This document shows, piece after piece, positions 27,587 to 38,011 of a DNA stretch of 64,000 nt; position 1 is the stretch's first letter, and each line of letters opens with the position of its first letter. The notes beneath the pieces were generated by a model. The model was not told where the DNA came from, made no database searches, and was given only the letters and a program-made list of their open reading frames with translations. The stretch lies in NCBI RefSeq assembly GCF_036786105.1, contig NZ_DAIQRQ010000003.1, forward strand, positions 148,565 to 212,564, given 5' to 3'. Position numbers and translations under genes: made by a program. This DNA comes from Ohtaekwangia sp036786105. GTDB taxonomy: Bacteria; Bacteroidota; Bacteroidia; Cytophagales; Cyclobacteriaceae.

Positions 27587-30500
27587 TTACGACTTCTTGA
27601 TAATTTTCAATCGTGCAGTGCCTACTGTTATAACATACGTGCCCTGTGGTAAGGTGCCGAGGTCAAGTATAACCGTTTCGTCTGCCGGAGCTGCTGTTTT
27701 CTCAAGCACGGTTTCGCCTACAACATTCATTACTGAAATGGTCTGTGTTCTGTCGCTGCCGGATAGATTTACCGTAACCACATCGGTAAATGGATTCGGA
27801 AATGCAGACACTGTTTGTGGTGAAGTGGCAGCCGATCTTGCTGTTGCCGTTGTCGCTGCTTTGAAGATCACTCCGTTAGATGTTAATGCACAGCTTCCGC
27901 TGGTTACCTGCACGGTATATTTTCCTCCGATAGAGGGATATATATAGGGTTGCGTTTCGCCATCAATCGTCTCACCATCTACAAACCACTGGTACTGATA
28001 TGTATCATTTGCTACGGTATAAAACTTCGTGCCCATTACGGAAATAGAAGGCTTTGCGATAGAATCAATCGTAACATTTATAGTTGAGTCGAGCGATACA
28101 GCGGAACATCCACCATAACCATAACTTGCTTTTACTTCTACCAGAGTCGTGCCGCTGTGCAGTTGAGCTCTGTGAAGAATTAATGGAAGATCGCTTCCGG
28201 AAGATACAGCCTGGTCGGATACAGCTACTCCGTTTGCAAAAGCCTGGTATATTACATCGGTTTGCGGATCGACAACAATCACAGTAGGGTCGGTATCACA
28301 AACTGTTTTCGTGCTGAGTATCTTCGCTGATTCGATGGCAGGTTTGCCCAGTGCAAGCGTAAAGCGGGAACCCTTGGAAGCAGCATCACTGGTTACAGCA
28401 AAGCTATACGTGAATCCCTCTGTTACTGCTACTGTAGTGCCCAGGAATGCATCCTGCAGATATACTGTGGTTACCGTGTTGTCGATGCCTTTGAATTGCA
28501 AGGTATAATTTCCAATGGCGGCGTTGCTAACATTAACCGGTATGCCGGCCTGACAGAACTGATCGGAAATTACGTTGATTGACAATGATACACCATCGGT
28601 AGATTTAGACGAAAGGTTGAAATACGTATTGGCTTGCTTCACAGCATCTTCACCTTTGACATAGGCATTGGATGCCGATGACAGAATTTGTATATAGGCC
28701 TGATCGTCCAGTTTTCCGTTGGTCATGGTAATCTCGATGGATTGTGGTTCACCTGCCTCCCGATAGAAAGATCCATCGGTAGTATATTTGGCATTTTCGG
28801 TAATTGTCAGGGCAGGTGTTGAAGATGTAGCCTGCACCCAGAACGATTGGCCCGGAGCAATTACACCGTTTGCCAGGTTTCCGGTGGTACCGTTCCACAC
28901 GCGCCATCTATACTCTGTACCGAAGTTCTCACGCACCGATACAATGCTGCTCACATTCTGGAAGGTAGACCATTTACCTCCGGTGTTGCTACCGGTCCAT
29001 TGTATAGGAGCAGGGTATGGATTACCCAATAGATTCCATCCGTTGTCCTGACCTGATGTACCGCCGGTAAGGCCGAATACAAATGTACCCTGATACGGGC
29101 TACCGGTCATTTCCCACGTAGTAGGGTTGGTGCCTTCACGAACAAACAGCGAATATCCTTTTCCTATTTTGAGTGTATCCTGGTTTGTGCTGCCATTAGC
29201 CGGGAAGTTCAGCCATCCGCCTGCCGGCTCGTTGTAGTTGAACATGGAAGCAGTGGTACTGTTGATGCCTGTACCTGTACTTCTGCCGGTGAACTGTCCG
29301 GTAACCGGTATATATTTCTGAATATCGGCTACTTTCATGCCTCTGATCGGAGAGGCGATGTAGCGGTATATTCTGCCTTCGCCATCCATATAGCGTTGGA
29401 AAACTATATCGCCTGTAATTTTCGCACCTGACAACAGCGGACCGATACGTGCAGTACCGCTGGCGTTTGACACCAGCGTAAGATTACCGGTATATGTATT
29501 CAGCTCACCTTTACCAATCGTTACGAGGTTTGTGGTCTTGATAGCGCTTAGTAAATTGAACTTGCCGGTGCTGCTGGTATTCAGCGACAGGTTTGTAAGC
29601 GTGTTATAAGTATCGCTAAAGATAAGATTTGATGATAGCGGCGATGTAGTGTTCAATGTCAGGTTTCCACCATTCATTGCTATTACACCGGCTTCTCCGT
29701 TCGGGTTTACAGAAACATCTCCCACGAGTGACAAATTGTTTTTGCCCAGCTGTAGTAAGGCTCCGGTTTCCAATATCAAACCGCCACCCGTTGATGTACC
29801 GGTATTGATTGTTACCGGGTTGCTGGTGCCATTGTTGATGGTAAGCGCATCGCCGAAATCAACCGTTAATTGATACAGACTCAGATCCTGGTTGGCTGGT
29901 ATGGTAAGCGTGTGGCTCCTGGTACCTTTAAAGATCACCGAGTATAGCTGCGTTGATGTAGGGCTTTCGGCTCCCTGGAAGGTGAGATCGCCATTTACAG
30001 CAATGATTGATTTATTAGGTTCACCACCTCGCACGGCTACCTGATCAGCCACGTTAAGATTACCTTTCACGGTAATAGAACTTAATGGCAATGTTTTGGT
30101 TGTTGCGCCGGTGTTCAGGTTAAGATTACCGTATGAACCATTGGGCACCGTACCCGCTACGTTGAAGTTTACAGTAGAGGTTGCCGACAGAATGCCAAAC
30201 GTTGGTATTGTAGCGTTGTTCAAATTGATAACCGTGTTGTCGTTGGCTTCCATTCTTCCGGTAAGGGCCGCGTTAACGTTAAGGGTTATACCCGATTCAA
30301 CCACAACTTTGGAACCTGTGCCCGAAACGGTCCATGCAGCATTAAGATCAACATTACCGGTTCTGTTACGAATATTGAAATACTCAAAGCCATTGGTAAA
30401 GTTAGGAGGCGCAGCACCTGTACCGTTGGTGTTGGTTCCCCAGGTAGTAAGGTCTTGCAGGTTACCGGTAGCTTTTGAGTAATAGTTTACAGGGGTAGCA

Positions 30501-33004
30501 CCCGTACGGAAGAGTTTGGCATTCGGTATAGTCTGTTTACCCAAACCTGTTCCCGAACCTGGCGGATCGTATTGCACGGTAAGTGTTGGCGCGGCTACAC
30601 TGTTGGCATAGAAGTAGACCACGCGTATAGCATGTTTTCCTGTTGTTGTAATATTTACCGTTTTCGATTTTTCAGTAGCGGTAGTTTTTGTACCATCATT
30701 GTCTACCTGCAGTACACCATCAATGTAGAGGCGGCTTCCATCGTCTGACTTGGTGTAAAATATATAGTTACCAGTAACATCAATCTGGATGTAGCCATCG
30801 AATGCAAATACAAATTTGATGTTCCGGTTTCTGGGTGTTATATCAAAGTTACTAACGATGCCTGTTTTTACAGGTGTCCGTGTTGTACTGAAGTAGCTGT
30901 TCAACGTAAATGTAGCCGGCACAGTGAGAGGCTCATAGTAAGAGTATGCCAGGCCGTTTTGTGGTGTGAGCGTTGTTACCTGTAGCGCTTCACCTGCAAA
31001 ATCAGAATAATTACCGCGGGCATCAACAGCTCTTACGTTGATGAAGTAAGTTGTGTTTGGTGCGAGGTTGCTTAATGTATAAGAAGTTGCCGTAACGGCT
31101 CCGTTTACAAGGTTTGAGCTTTCATATACTTCATATTTAGCCACCTGGTCGTTGTCAGTAGAGGCATCCCATGAAATGGAGATCTGTGTATCGGTAATAT
31201 TTGTTACCACCAGGTTTTCCGGAGCGCTTGGTTTGATCAGGTCGTTCGGAAGTGTGATGCTTCGCTCGGCCCCAAATTTACCATCGCCACCGCCCACAAC
31301 ACGAACGCGGTAAAAGTACTTGGCCATCGGACGAAGTCCCGTGTCAGTATAGCTTGTGGAGTTTGCCGGTACAATAGCAACCAGTTTATAAGGTTCACTG
31401 GTATAGCCATTGATATTATTACGGTTTCTCCAGATTTCGAAATACTCTTCATTGGCAGAGTTATCCGTCCATACAATTTTGGCAGACGTTTCTGATATAG
31501 CGGTAAGTGCGTTTGTGGCAACTGTAGGAGCTGTGGGCCCTATGTGTGGACTGGTATAGTATACAACTACAGGAGATGAAAGAAGACTTTCACAACCTGA
31601 GTTCTCTCTTACTTTCACAGCATAGGTACCCGCCTCGTTGGTGGTTCCTGCTGTGCCGGAGCTGTTCAGGAAGTATGCAACTTTTGTGTTGGTAGTAGTA
31701 GTATCGAAAGGTGTGCCGTTTTTGTACCAGTAATATTGAGGGAACCCTTCCGGTGCTACCAGTTTCATCGTATCGGTCTTCGCACCGTTGAAGTCGATCG
31801 GTAAGATGCGTGTACCCTTTGTGTTGGTAAGCGCAGGCGAGTAGGTTGAACTCGACTTCGGTGTGATGACCAGCGGTTTTGACTCCGCCCATTTTCCATT
31901 TTTACGCTGGAACTTCACTGTGTACGTTCCCGTCTGATTCAATGTATAGAATCGGGTAGTGGCGCCTGCTATATCGATACCATTGTAGGTCCATTGATAG
32001 GCGAGGAAACCATCGGAGAAACCAAGTTTAATAGAGCCGTTCGGGCAAAGTTCTGTTACGCCTCCAAATACAAATATATTCTTCTTGTTCTGTGCGAGTA
32101 TCCAGGGGAAAAAGTTAGGTTCGGCATACGCGGTAGTCCACGTGCCGTGACCTAAAGTAGGATATACAGTATAGATTGGCGAACCTCCTTTACTTTTAAT
32201 GAGATCGATAAGATCGCGTGAAGCCTGAGGCTTTGGGTTGGTATCCAAACCTCCCTGAAACAACCAGAGCGGCATAGTTACGAGGATATCACTCATAATA
32301 TCGGCGTTACTTCCTACTCCCGACATCGGCAGCATGGCTGCGAAGAGATCGGGGCGCTTGGCTGCGGCATCCCATGTACCCTTGGCACCGTTCGAGAGGC
32401 CATGCACCGTAATGCGGTCCTGATCGACATTGTAGTGTGAAATAAAGTATTCAACAATGCCAATGGTCATGCGCATGTTGTCGCTTTCAATCCCGCTGTC
32501 CCAGCCGTTTTGCCACGCACCACTATAGCTTACCTGCGGGAAAATTACGATACCCGGAAAAGCACCCGCAGCGGTGGGCGACTTGGACACAGCGGCAAGG
32601 TGAGAGGGACCAGCGTGTGCTGTGTTGGTACTGTTGTTATCGTATTGTAGATCAGAAGGTCCGTAGGCATAATGATCCTCCCAGGAACGTCCCGATTCAC
32701 CGGCGCCGTGCAGCATCAGGATCAGCGGATACTTGGTGAGTGTATCCTTCTTGTTAAAGTTGGTTGGGAAGATTACCCGGAAATTCAGGAATTCGGTAAC
32801 GTTAGTACCATTGCCTTTCCAATACGTGTACTCGCGAATCTTATTTTCATTCGCAAAGGATACCATTTTGTAATAATGCCCGAGAGCATTGTTGCGCATG
32901 GTATATCCACTGTCGTAGTGGATCGTTTGAGCAAAAACGTGGGGGGTTAAGGCCACGATAAACAAAGCTATCGCAGCTGCCGAGAGCGGTTTGGTTAGGA
33001 ACAT
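27587..33004 (-). CDS. Giant secreted esterase with FN3, PA14 and T9SS type A domains
   Basis: The protein has 1805 residues. A signal peptide covers 1-26. An esterase domain (about 30-310) has the oxyanion loop LMLHGAGESGRSW, Ser204 in HGLSNGAKG, Asp254 in FQGGLDTN and His286 in TLGHGTW. An Ig-like domain follows (about 315-385), then two fibronectin type III domains (about 500-680), a PA14 domain (about 690-840, with YTKSDDGSRLYIDG), a long beta-rich region of the kind found in T9SS cargo, with NGWNLLGNPYP near the end, and a type A sorting domain (VSAFPNPFTDVVTVNLSG to RLKIIKKS). The family includes feruloyl/acetyl esterase-like and phospholipase-like enzymes; the FN3 and PA14 parts suggest a polysaccharide target. 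It is a paralogue of the next upstream gene, with a roughly 900-residue extension. Confidence 0.85.
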   Translation of the reverse strand: MFLTKPLSAAAIALFIVALTPHVFAQTIHYDSGYTMRNNALGHYYKMVSFANENKIREYTYWKGNGTNVTEFLNFRVIFPTNFNKKDTLTKYPLILMLHGAGESGRSWEDHYAYGPSDLQYDNNSTNTAHAGPSHLAAVSKSPTAAGAFPGIVIFPQVSYSGAWQNGWDSGIESDNMRMTIGIVEYFISHYNVDQDRITVHGLSNGAKGTWDAAAKRPDLFAAMLPMSGVGSNADIMSDILVTMPLWLFQGGLDTNPKPQASRDLIDLIKSKGGSPIYTVYPTLGHGTWTTAYAEPNFFPWILAQNKKNIFVFGGVTELCPNGSIKLGFSDGFLAYQWTYNGIDIAGATTRFYTLNQTGTYTVKFQRKNGKWAESKPLVITPKSSSTYSPALTNTKGTRILPIDFNGAKTDTMKLVAPEGFPQYYWYKNGTPFDTTTTNTKVAYFLNSSGTAGTTNEAGTYAVKVRENSGCESLLSSPVVVYYTSPHIGPTAPTVATNALTAISETSAKIVWTDNSANEEYFEIWRNRNNINGYTSEPYKLVAIVPANSTSYTDTGLRPMAKYFYRVRVVGGGDGKFGAERSITLPNDLIKPSAPENLVVTNITDTQISISWDASTDNDQVAKYEVYESSNLVNGAVTATSYTLSNLAPNTTYFINVRAVDARGNYSDFAGEALQVTTLTPQNGLAYSYYEPLTVPATFTLNSYFSTTRTPVKTGIVSNFDITPRNRNIKFVFAFDGYIQIDVTGNYIFYTKSDDGSRLYIDGVLQVDNDGTKTTATEKSKTVNITTTGKHAIRVVYFYANSVAAPTLTVQYDPPGSGTGLGKQTIPNAKLFRTGATPVNYYSKATGNLQDLTTWGTNTNGTGAAPPNFTNGFEYFNIRNRTGNVDLNAAWTVSGTGSKVVVESGITLNVNAALTGRMEANDNTVINLNNATIPTFGILSATSTVNFNVAGTVPNGSYGNLNLNTGATTKTLPLSSITVKGNLNVADQVAVRGGEPNKSIIAVNGDLTFQGAESPTSTQLYSVIFKGTRSHTLTIPANQDLSLYQLTVDFGDALTINNGTSNPVTINTGTSTGGGLILETGALLQLGKNNLSLVGDVSVNPNGEAGVIAMNGGNLTLNTTSPLSSNLIFSDTYNTLTNLSLNTSSTGKFNLLSAIKTTNLVTIGKGELNTYTGNLTLVSNASGTARIGPLLSGAKITGDIVFQRYMDGEGRIYRYIASPIRGMKVADIQKYIPVTGQFTGRSTGTGINSTTASMFNYNEPAGGWLNFPANGSTNQDTLKIGKGYSLFVREGTNPTTWEMTGSPYQGTFVFGLTGGTSGQDNGWNLLGNPYPAPIQWTGSNTGGKWSTFQNVSSIVSVRENFGTEYRWRVWNGTTGNLANGVIAPGQSFWVQATSSTPALTITENAKYTTDGSFYREAGEPQSIEITMTNGKLDDQAYIQILSSASNAYVKGEDAVKQANTYFNLSSKSTDGVSLSINVISDQFCQAGIPVNVSNAAIGNYTLQFKGIDNTVTTVYLQDAFLGTTVAVTEGFTYSFAVTSDAASKGSRFTLALGKPAIESAKILSTKTVCDTDPTVIVVDPQTDVIYQAFANGVAVSDQAVSSGSDLPLILHRAQLHSGTTLVEVKASYGYGGCSAVSLDSTINVTIDSIAKPSISVMGTKFYTVANDTYQYQWFVDGETIDGETQPYIYPSIGGKYTVQVTSGSCALTSNGVIFKAATTATARSAATSPQTVSAFPNPFTDVVTVNLSGSDRTQTISVMNVVGETVLEKTAAPADETVILDLGTLPQGTYVITVGTARLKIIKKS

Positions 33005-33036
33005 ATAAGTTTAAAGCCATTATACCAATAGACATA

Positions 33037-33044
33037 CAAATGTA
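33037..33044 (-). promoter_or_regulatory. Probable -7 box of the large esterase gene
   Basis: On the minus strand TACATTTG matches TAnnTTTG, 32 bases before the ATG at 33004. Only a T-rich stretch lies at the -33 position. It gives this gene its own promoter after the terminator of the upstream paralogue. Confidence 0.4.
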
Positions 33045-33146
33045 ATGATATATAACCCACGTAATAAAAAAGTAACTTTTTAAATTTTAATAGCTATCCA
33101 TAGAAAAAGAAGGGACCGATTTATAGCCTGTGCAAACGTATGAAAT

Positions 33147-33177
33147 AAAAAACGCTGCCTGATTAGGGCAGCGTTTT
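33147..33177 (-). terminator. Intrinsic terminator of the smaller esterase gene
   Basis: An 11-bp stem (AAAACGCTGCC / GGCAGCGTTTT, 33149-33159 and 33167-33177) with a 7-base loop is followed on the minus strand by a run of six T. It lies 26 bases after the stop of the gene at 33203. This is a classic rho-independent terminator. Confidence 0.85.
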
Positions 33178-33202
33178 CGTTGGATAAGAGGGTCTTTCTA
33201 AA

Positions 33203-35875
33203 CTAATTTTTCTTTACAATTCGTATTCTTTTAGAGTCAACACCCAATATATAGGTGCCTTCTTTCAGATCAGAAATTTCAATGTTCTTGATATCCTGCA
33301 TGCCATCAACGTTGATCCTCCGCACGGTATTACCTACCTGGTCGTAGATGGTAATGGTGTGAGCCTTGTACTGTGTAAGGTCTATCGTAAGATTGTTTCG
33401 AACCGGGTTCGGGAATACAGATACTTCTCCTGCTGCTACACGTGCACCAGAGCCACCGCTTGCCAGGAAGAGCTTATTGTCTGGAATGGTTTGTTTCGGT
33501 GCGGCTCCTGGCGGATCGTATTGTACGGTAAGTGCCTGGCCACCTCCGTTTTCAAAGAATGTTACTTTGATCGGGAAACGACCGGTAGAGGCAAAGTTAT
33601 AGGTACCACTGCGTTCTACCGTTCCATGCAGGCCGTCATTATCAACAACCATCGTGTTGTTGATATACAAACGGCTTCCGTCATCGGATGCAGTATAGAA
33701 AGTATAAGTGCCGGTAGCATCGATCTGAATATATCCTTCAAAAGAGAATACAAAGAGATCGTCCTGACGTCTTACACTGATGTCGAAGTTGTTTACAATG
33801 CCCGTAACATCCGGTGTTTGAGTAAAGTCGAATGCCTGCAAGCTGGACAATGAAGTTTCCGATTCCCAGTATTTATAAGAGAGACCTCCCTCCGGTGTAG
33901 TAAAGTTTACACTTCCGGATGCAGACACATTGTTACGTGCATCCACCGCTTTTACTTCGGCTGTATAGGTAGCGCCCGGTGTAAGGCCTGTTAATGTAAA
34001 CGAAGTAGTTGTAGATGTACCTACCTGTGTAGCGTTCAACAGGATCTGATAGCTTGCTACCTGGTCGTTGTCGGTTGATGCCGTCCAGGTTAACAATGCC
34101 TGGAAGCCAGTCTGGTTGCTGATCGCCAGATTGGTTGGTGCGCTTGGTGGTATAGCATCATCCTGTGTTGTGATCAGTTTTTCATTGGAGAAACGTCCAT
34201 CATTTCCGCCGATGGCACGAATGCGATAGAAGTATTGGGCATTCGGGCGAAGACCTGCGTCTACAAACGACAATACATTTTGTCCAACAATGCCTACAAC
34301 TTTATAAGGCTCTGAAGAGTATCCGTTGGCAGCACGTCTGTTTCTCCAGACCTCGTAGTAATCTTCTGCAGGTGAATCAGACCATGACAAGCTTGTTTGT
34401 GTAGCCGAGAGAACAACCGGATTAGCCTGCACCGGAGGTGTAGGGTTGGTATGAGGCGAAGTATATACTACGCTAATAGTATTAGAAGGCAAGCTTGAAC
34501 AACCTGTGCTTTCTTTTACGCGCACAGTATACGAGCCAGCCGTTGTTGCACTGCCGGTACCGGTAGAAATGTTGCGTGTGCTGCTGGTAGTAGTAGCTAC
34601 CACTGCGCCGTCTTTCAGCCAGGTATACTCTGTGTAACCGGTTGGAGCCACCAGGTCAACTACGTTGTTAGAGCTGATGTCTATCGGCAGTATTTTCGAT
34701 CCTGTATTGGTAAGCGTAGGAGAGAACGTAGAAGCAGGTTTTGAGGTAATGTTGGTAGGGAATGATTCGTACCATACGTTATCGGCACGCTTGAACTTAA
34801 CGGTATAGGTACCTACAACGGATGCGTTATAAAAACGATCTGTTGCTCCGGCTATATCCACGCCGTTCAAAGTCCACTGGTATTGTGTGAAACCTGCAGA
34901 GAATCCAAGTTTTACAGACTCACCGATACAGAAAGCAGGGGAGCCTCCAAATACATATATTTTTCGCTTATCCTGCGCCAGCAGCCAGGAGAAGAAATCA
35001 GGTTCTGCATACGCTGCATACCAGGTTCCGTGACCGGTGTTTGGATACAAGGTATAACGTGGACTTCCTCCTTTGGAGATCAGCGTATTAATAATAGACT
35101 GTGCTGAAGTAGGATTGGGGTTGGTATCCAAACCTCCCTGGAATAACCAGAGGGGAGTGGTTACGAGTGTAGTGGTCATGATATCAGGGTTACTTCCTAC
35201 ACCTGACATTGGTGCCATAGCTGCAAACAGATCAGGTCTCTTGGAAGCAAAGTCCCAGGTTCCTTTTGCTCCATTTGAAAGGCCGTGCACATAGATACGG
35301 TTGATGTCTGCGTTATAGTTGGCCAACATGTATTCAATTATCTTAACGGCCATGTTCTCATTCTGTGTAAGAGCTCCATTGTTCCAGCCGTTCTCCCAGG
35401 CACCACTATGATTTACCTGCGGGAAAATTACAATACCCGGAAAAGCGCGCGGGTCTGATGCATTTCTGTTTACAGCATCGCGGTGCTCCTGGCCGCCGTG
35501 AAGCAGGTTATGGTCATTGTTATCATAACGCACATCGCTTGGCGCATACGAGAATACACCCTGCCATGATCTGCCCGATTCACCGGCACCGTGCAGCATA
35601 ATGATCATAGGATATTTTTGTGAGCCATTCTTCTGGTAGCCGGGAGGGAAAATGGCTCTCCAGTTCATAAACTCGGTGATGGCTTGAGAAGAATTCAGTG
35701 CGCGATAGTTAAATTCTTTATACTGACTATCGTCCCAGCTTACCATTTTGTAATAGTGCGAGAGTTGATAGTTCCGGAGGCTGTAACCGCTATCGTATTG
35801 AACGGTTTGTGCGAAAAGCGTGGCGATGCAACATACACTGAGCAGACCACTGAGAAGCCATTTAGACATTGACAT
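33203..35875 (-). CDS. Secreted esterase with FN3, PA14 and T9SS type A domains
   Basis: The protein has 890 residues. Signal peptide MSMSKWLLSG..LFAQ (an ATG two codons in is also possible). The esterase domain has Ser200 in HGLSNGAKG, Asp250 in FQGGLDTN and His282 in NTGHGTW. An Ig-like domain follows, then two FN3 domains (about 480-660), PA14 (about 670-800; YTASDDGSRLYINN), and a type A T9SS sorting domain (VSVFPNPVRNNLTIDLTQ to KRIRIVKKN). Order and sequence follow the 1805-residue paralogue closely up to PA14. It probably removes ester groups from extracellular polysaccharide or plant material. It has its own terminator (33147-33177), so it is transcribed separately. Confidence 0.86.
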   Translation of the reverse strand: MSMSKWLLSGLLSVCCIATLFAQTVQYDSGYSLRNYQLSHYYKMVSWDDSQYKEFNYRALNSSQAITEFMNWRAIFPPGYQKNGSQKYPMIIMLHGAGESGRSWQGVFSYAPSDVRYDNNDHNLLHGGQEHRDAVNRNASDPRAFPGIVIFPQVNHSGAWENGWNNGALTQNENMAVKIIEYMLANYNADINRIYVHGLSNGAKGTWDFASKRPDLFAAMAPMSGVGSNPDIMTTTLVTTPLWLFQGGLDTNPNPTSAQSIINTLISKGGSPRYTLYPNTGHGTWYAAYAEPDFFSWLLAQDKRKIYVFGGSPAFCIGESVKLGFSAGFTQYQWTLNGVDIAGATDRFYNASVVGTYTVKFKRADNVWYESFPTNITSKPASTFSPTLTNTGSKILPIDISSNNVVDLVAPTGYTEYTWLKDGAVVATTTSSTRNISTGTGSATTAGSYTVRVKESTGCSSLPSNTISVVYTSPHTNPTPPVQANPVVLSATQTSLSWSDSPAEDYYEVWRNRRAANGYSSEPYKVVGIVGQNVLSFVDAGLRPNAQYFYRIRAIGGNDGRFSNEKLITTQDDAIPPSAPTNLAISNQTGFQALLTWTASTDNDQVASYQILLNATQVGTSTTTSFTLTGLTPGATYTAEVKAVDARNNVSASGSVNFTTPEGGLSYKYWESETSLSSLQAFDFTQTPDVTGIVNNFDISVRRQDDLFVFSFEGYIQIDATGTYTFYTASDDGSRLYINNTMVVDNDGLHGTVERSGTYNFASTGRFPIKVTFFENGGGQALTVQYDPPGAAPKQTIPDNKLFLASGGSGARVAAGEVSVFPNPVRNNLTIDLTQYKAHTITIYDQVGNTVRRINVDGMQDIKNIEISDLKEGTYILGVDSKRIRIVKKN

Positions 35876-36561
35876 AGTGTTAGAGGATTTTTGTTTTTAG
35901 AAATGTTTCAAATAGATATGAGTTTTGGTTTAACGAAAATTTCGTGAACAGGAGGACTTGCCTCGGAGAAACAGAGAATTCGATAAAAGGAAAGATTGAT
36001 GCTCCGGAAAAATGAAGTTCCGGTACTCCTGAATAGGCAGACGTGTCAAGGACTCCACACTTGTGGATCCAGATAAAAGCCCAACCATAGGATGTAATAT
36101 TTTGTTACCTTTTATAGACAGTAGAAGACGCTATTCGCGTTTTCGTTTATAAATGTAGGTGAAAAAACATTACTTGAAACATAGTAAACGCTTTTTTTTA
36201 ATTTTTTTTCAACTACAGTACATGTGTGCCTTTTTAAATAAAAAATATTAAAAATTATAATGATTCAATATTGTATCCCCCAAAATAGGTATAAAATTAA
36301 TGGGATTTTTTAGAGTGAAATTTTGGCTTAAAAAATCATGCCTGAAGAAAGGCCTATACTGGAAAAATGCGTTAAACGGAAACTGTTAATCGTTACCTGT
36401 TTACACGTTAAATGTAAAAGTCGGGGAAGACAGAAGATAGAAAGCGTGTGTAGATACCTGGAAGCTCACAGCTTTTAAAAACATCGAACAAGGAACAACT
36501 AATCAACGAATGTTGAAGCCCCACACGTCCAGCGGCTGGCAGCCAGAAGCCTGCAGCTATT
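35876..36561. other. 686-bp intergenic region, A/T-rich, no gene seen
   Basis: The region lies between the PorP-SPOR stop and the smaller esterase start on the same strand. It should hold the esterase promoter and the end of cassette II. The centre (about 36160-36320) is markedly A/T-rich with homopolymer runs. The only open frame (36408-36593, minus) is of low-complexity character and overlaps the PorP-SPOR 3' end. No hairpin with a U-tract was found directly after 36562. Confidence 0.4.
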
Positions 36562-38001
36562 TTATTTCTCCACTGCAGTATATATCCATGCACCGAAATA
36601 TTGATTCTGCCGTCTGATAATCTTCCATTTGTCGATCACTTCCTGGCGGTTGGTTGAGTAGTAAATATATACGTAGTAATAATTCTTCTCGGATTGATAT
36701 AGTATAGCCGGGTTCAGCCCTTTTTCGCGCAGCTTGCTGAGTTGCTTTTTGGCGTTTTCAGCTTGCTGGTATACACCGAGTATCAGGTAGTGTCCTAAAG
36801 CATGTTCCTCTGCGATCTGTTCATCAGCCGGAGCTTTCTGGGCAGGTGCCTGTTCCTGTGGTGTTGCTGTTGTCTTGGTTGCTTCCCCGGTTTTATTGGC
36901 CTCTTGTTGAACCTCTGTAATGGGTTGCTGCGTCACGGGTTGGTTTATAGCTTCCTGGTTTTTGCGTTTGGCTTTATCCTGTTTCGCTGGCGGGGCCTCC
37001 GCTGTGGTAGTGGTATCTTTCGAAGTTGGTGTCGTCTTCTTTGCAACGGCGGTGGCTGCTTTCACCGAGTCCTGCACTTCCTTTTCGGCAAATATACTTT
37101 CTTCGCGATTGTTTCTGCTCAGGCGGGCGCCCATGTATATTTCGTGGGTGCCGCCTGCTACACTCTTTATATCGCCGGTAGGTCGCTCATACGCATAGCC
37201 TATACGCAGCAGACCTTTCAGGTTCAATCCTATAAATCCGGTAGCACCGTAGCCATCGCGGTACGAGCCGCCAATCCAGATCACATCTTTGATAGTTACC
37301 TGCAGCAGACCTTCCCATTGGTGCTGAGTCTGATCGATGGAGCGGTATATAACATAAGGAGATACCTTTACTGCACCGAGGTTAAAAGTATAGGAAGCTG
37401 ACCCAAAGCGATTGTCAAATTTACTCGTCTTCACCTCGTTGAATGATTGGGCACTGTTGGGCTTTGAATCAAACAGCCGTGGTAAGGCAAAACCTATATT
37501 GAAATTTTTGAACTGGTAGTTAAAACCGAATTGCCCGTTCACGAATGTGTTGTTCTGTGATACATTGGCAAGTGCAGGATCATTGGTATTTTCCAGAGAC
37601 GAGTAATCGAACGAGTTGAAGCCCACACCTCCCGATAAACCGAAATTCAGATTATGTGCCTGCGCAAAACGAATGCGATAGCCAAATGTAGCGAGTACAG
37701 AAGTTGATGATAGCAAAATCGATTTGTCATTATAAGCCGTAAGGCCAAGCGAAACATTTCTGCCCACCGGGGCCTGAATATTAACAGCACCCACCGTAGG
37801 CGTGTTGTCAACACCGAGCCATTGTCTTCTGTAGAACAGGTTAGCTTCTGCATAACCATTGTTGGCTACATAGGACGGATTGAACTGATACGGATTGGCA
37901 AAGAACTGGCTGAATACCGGCGGGTTTTGTCCATACGCCACCTGGCAGACGAGCAGCGTTAGAATGAATAGCAGGGAACAAGTTGGTAGAGGTCTTTTCA
38001 T
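36562..38001 (-). CDS. PorP/SprF protein fused to a C-terminal SPOR domain
   Basis: The protein has 479 residues. Signal peptide MKRPLPTCSLLFILTLLVCQ. The PorP/SprF barrel covers about 25-300, opening with PPVFSQFFANPYQFNPSYVA, the classic family start, and ending with GTHEIYMGARLSRN. A Pro/Thr/Gln/Ala-rich linker runs about 310-398. The last 80 residues, HALGHYLILGVYQQAENAKK to AWIYTAVEK, form an SPOR-like domain, related by eye to that of the SPOR-OmpA protein at 59679. SPOR domains bind denuded peptidoglycan, so the barrel may be tethered to the wall. It starts 10 bases after the giant PKD adhesin, its likely cargo. Confidence 0.82.
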   Translation of the reverse strand: MKRPLPTCSLLFILTLLVCQVAYGQNPPVFSQFFANPYQFNPSYVANNGYAEANLFYRRQWLGVDNTPTVGAVNIQAPVGRNVSLGLTAYNDKSILLSSTSVLATFGYRIRFAQAHNLNFGLSGGVGFNSFDYSSLENTNDPALANVSQNNTFVNGQFGFNYQFKNFNIGFALPRLFDSKPNSAQSFNEVKTSKFDNRFGSASYTFNLGAVKVSPYVIYRSIDQTQHQWEGLLQVTIKDVIWIGGSYRDGYGATGFIGLNLKGLLRIGYAYERPTGDIKSVAGGTHEIYMGARLSRNNREESIFAEKEVQDSVKAATAVAKKTTPTSKDTTTTAEAPPAKQDKAKRKNQEAINQPVTQQPITEVQQEANKTGEATKTTATPQEQAPAQKAPADEQIAEEHALGHYLILGVYQQAENAKKQLSKLREKGLNPAILYQSEKNYYYVYIYYSTNRQEVIDKWKIIRRQNQYFGAWIYTAVEK

Positions 38002-38011
38002 GGAAGCAGGG

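Noticed and set aside
36408..36593. 61-codon minus-strand frame after the PorP-SPOR gene
   Set aside because: It overlaps the PorP-SPOR 3' end in another frame and has no domain or promoter.
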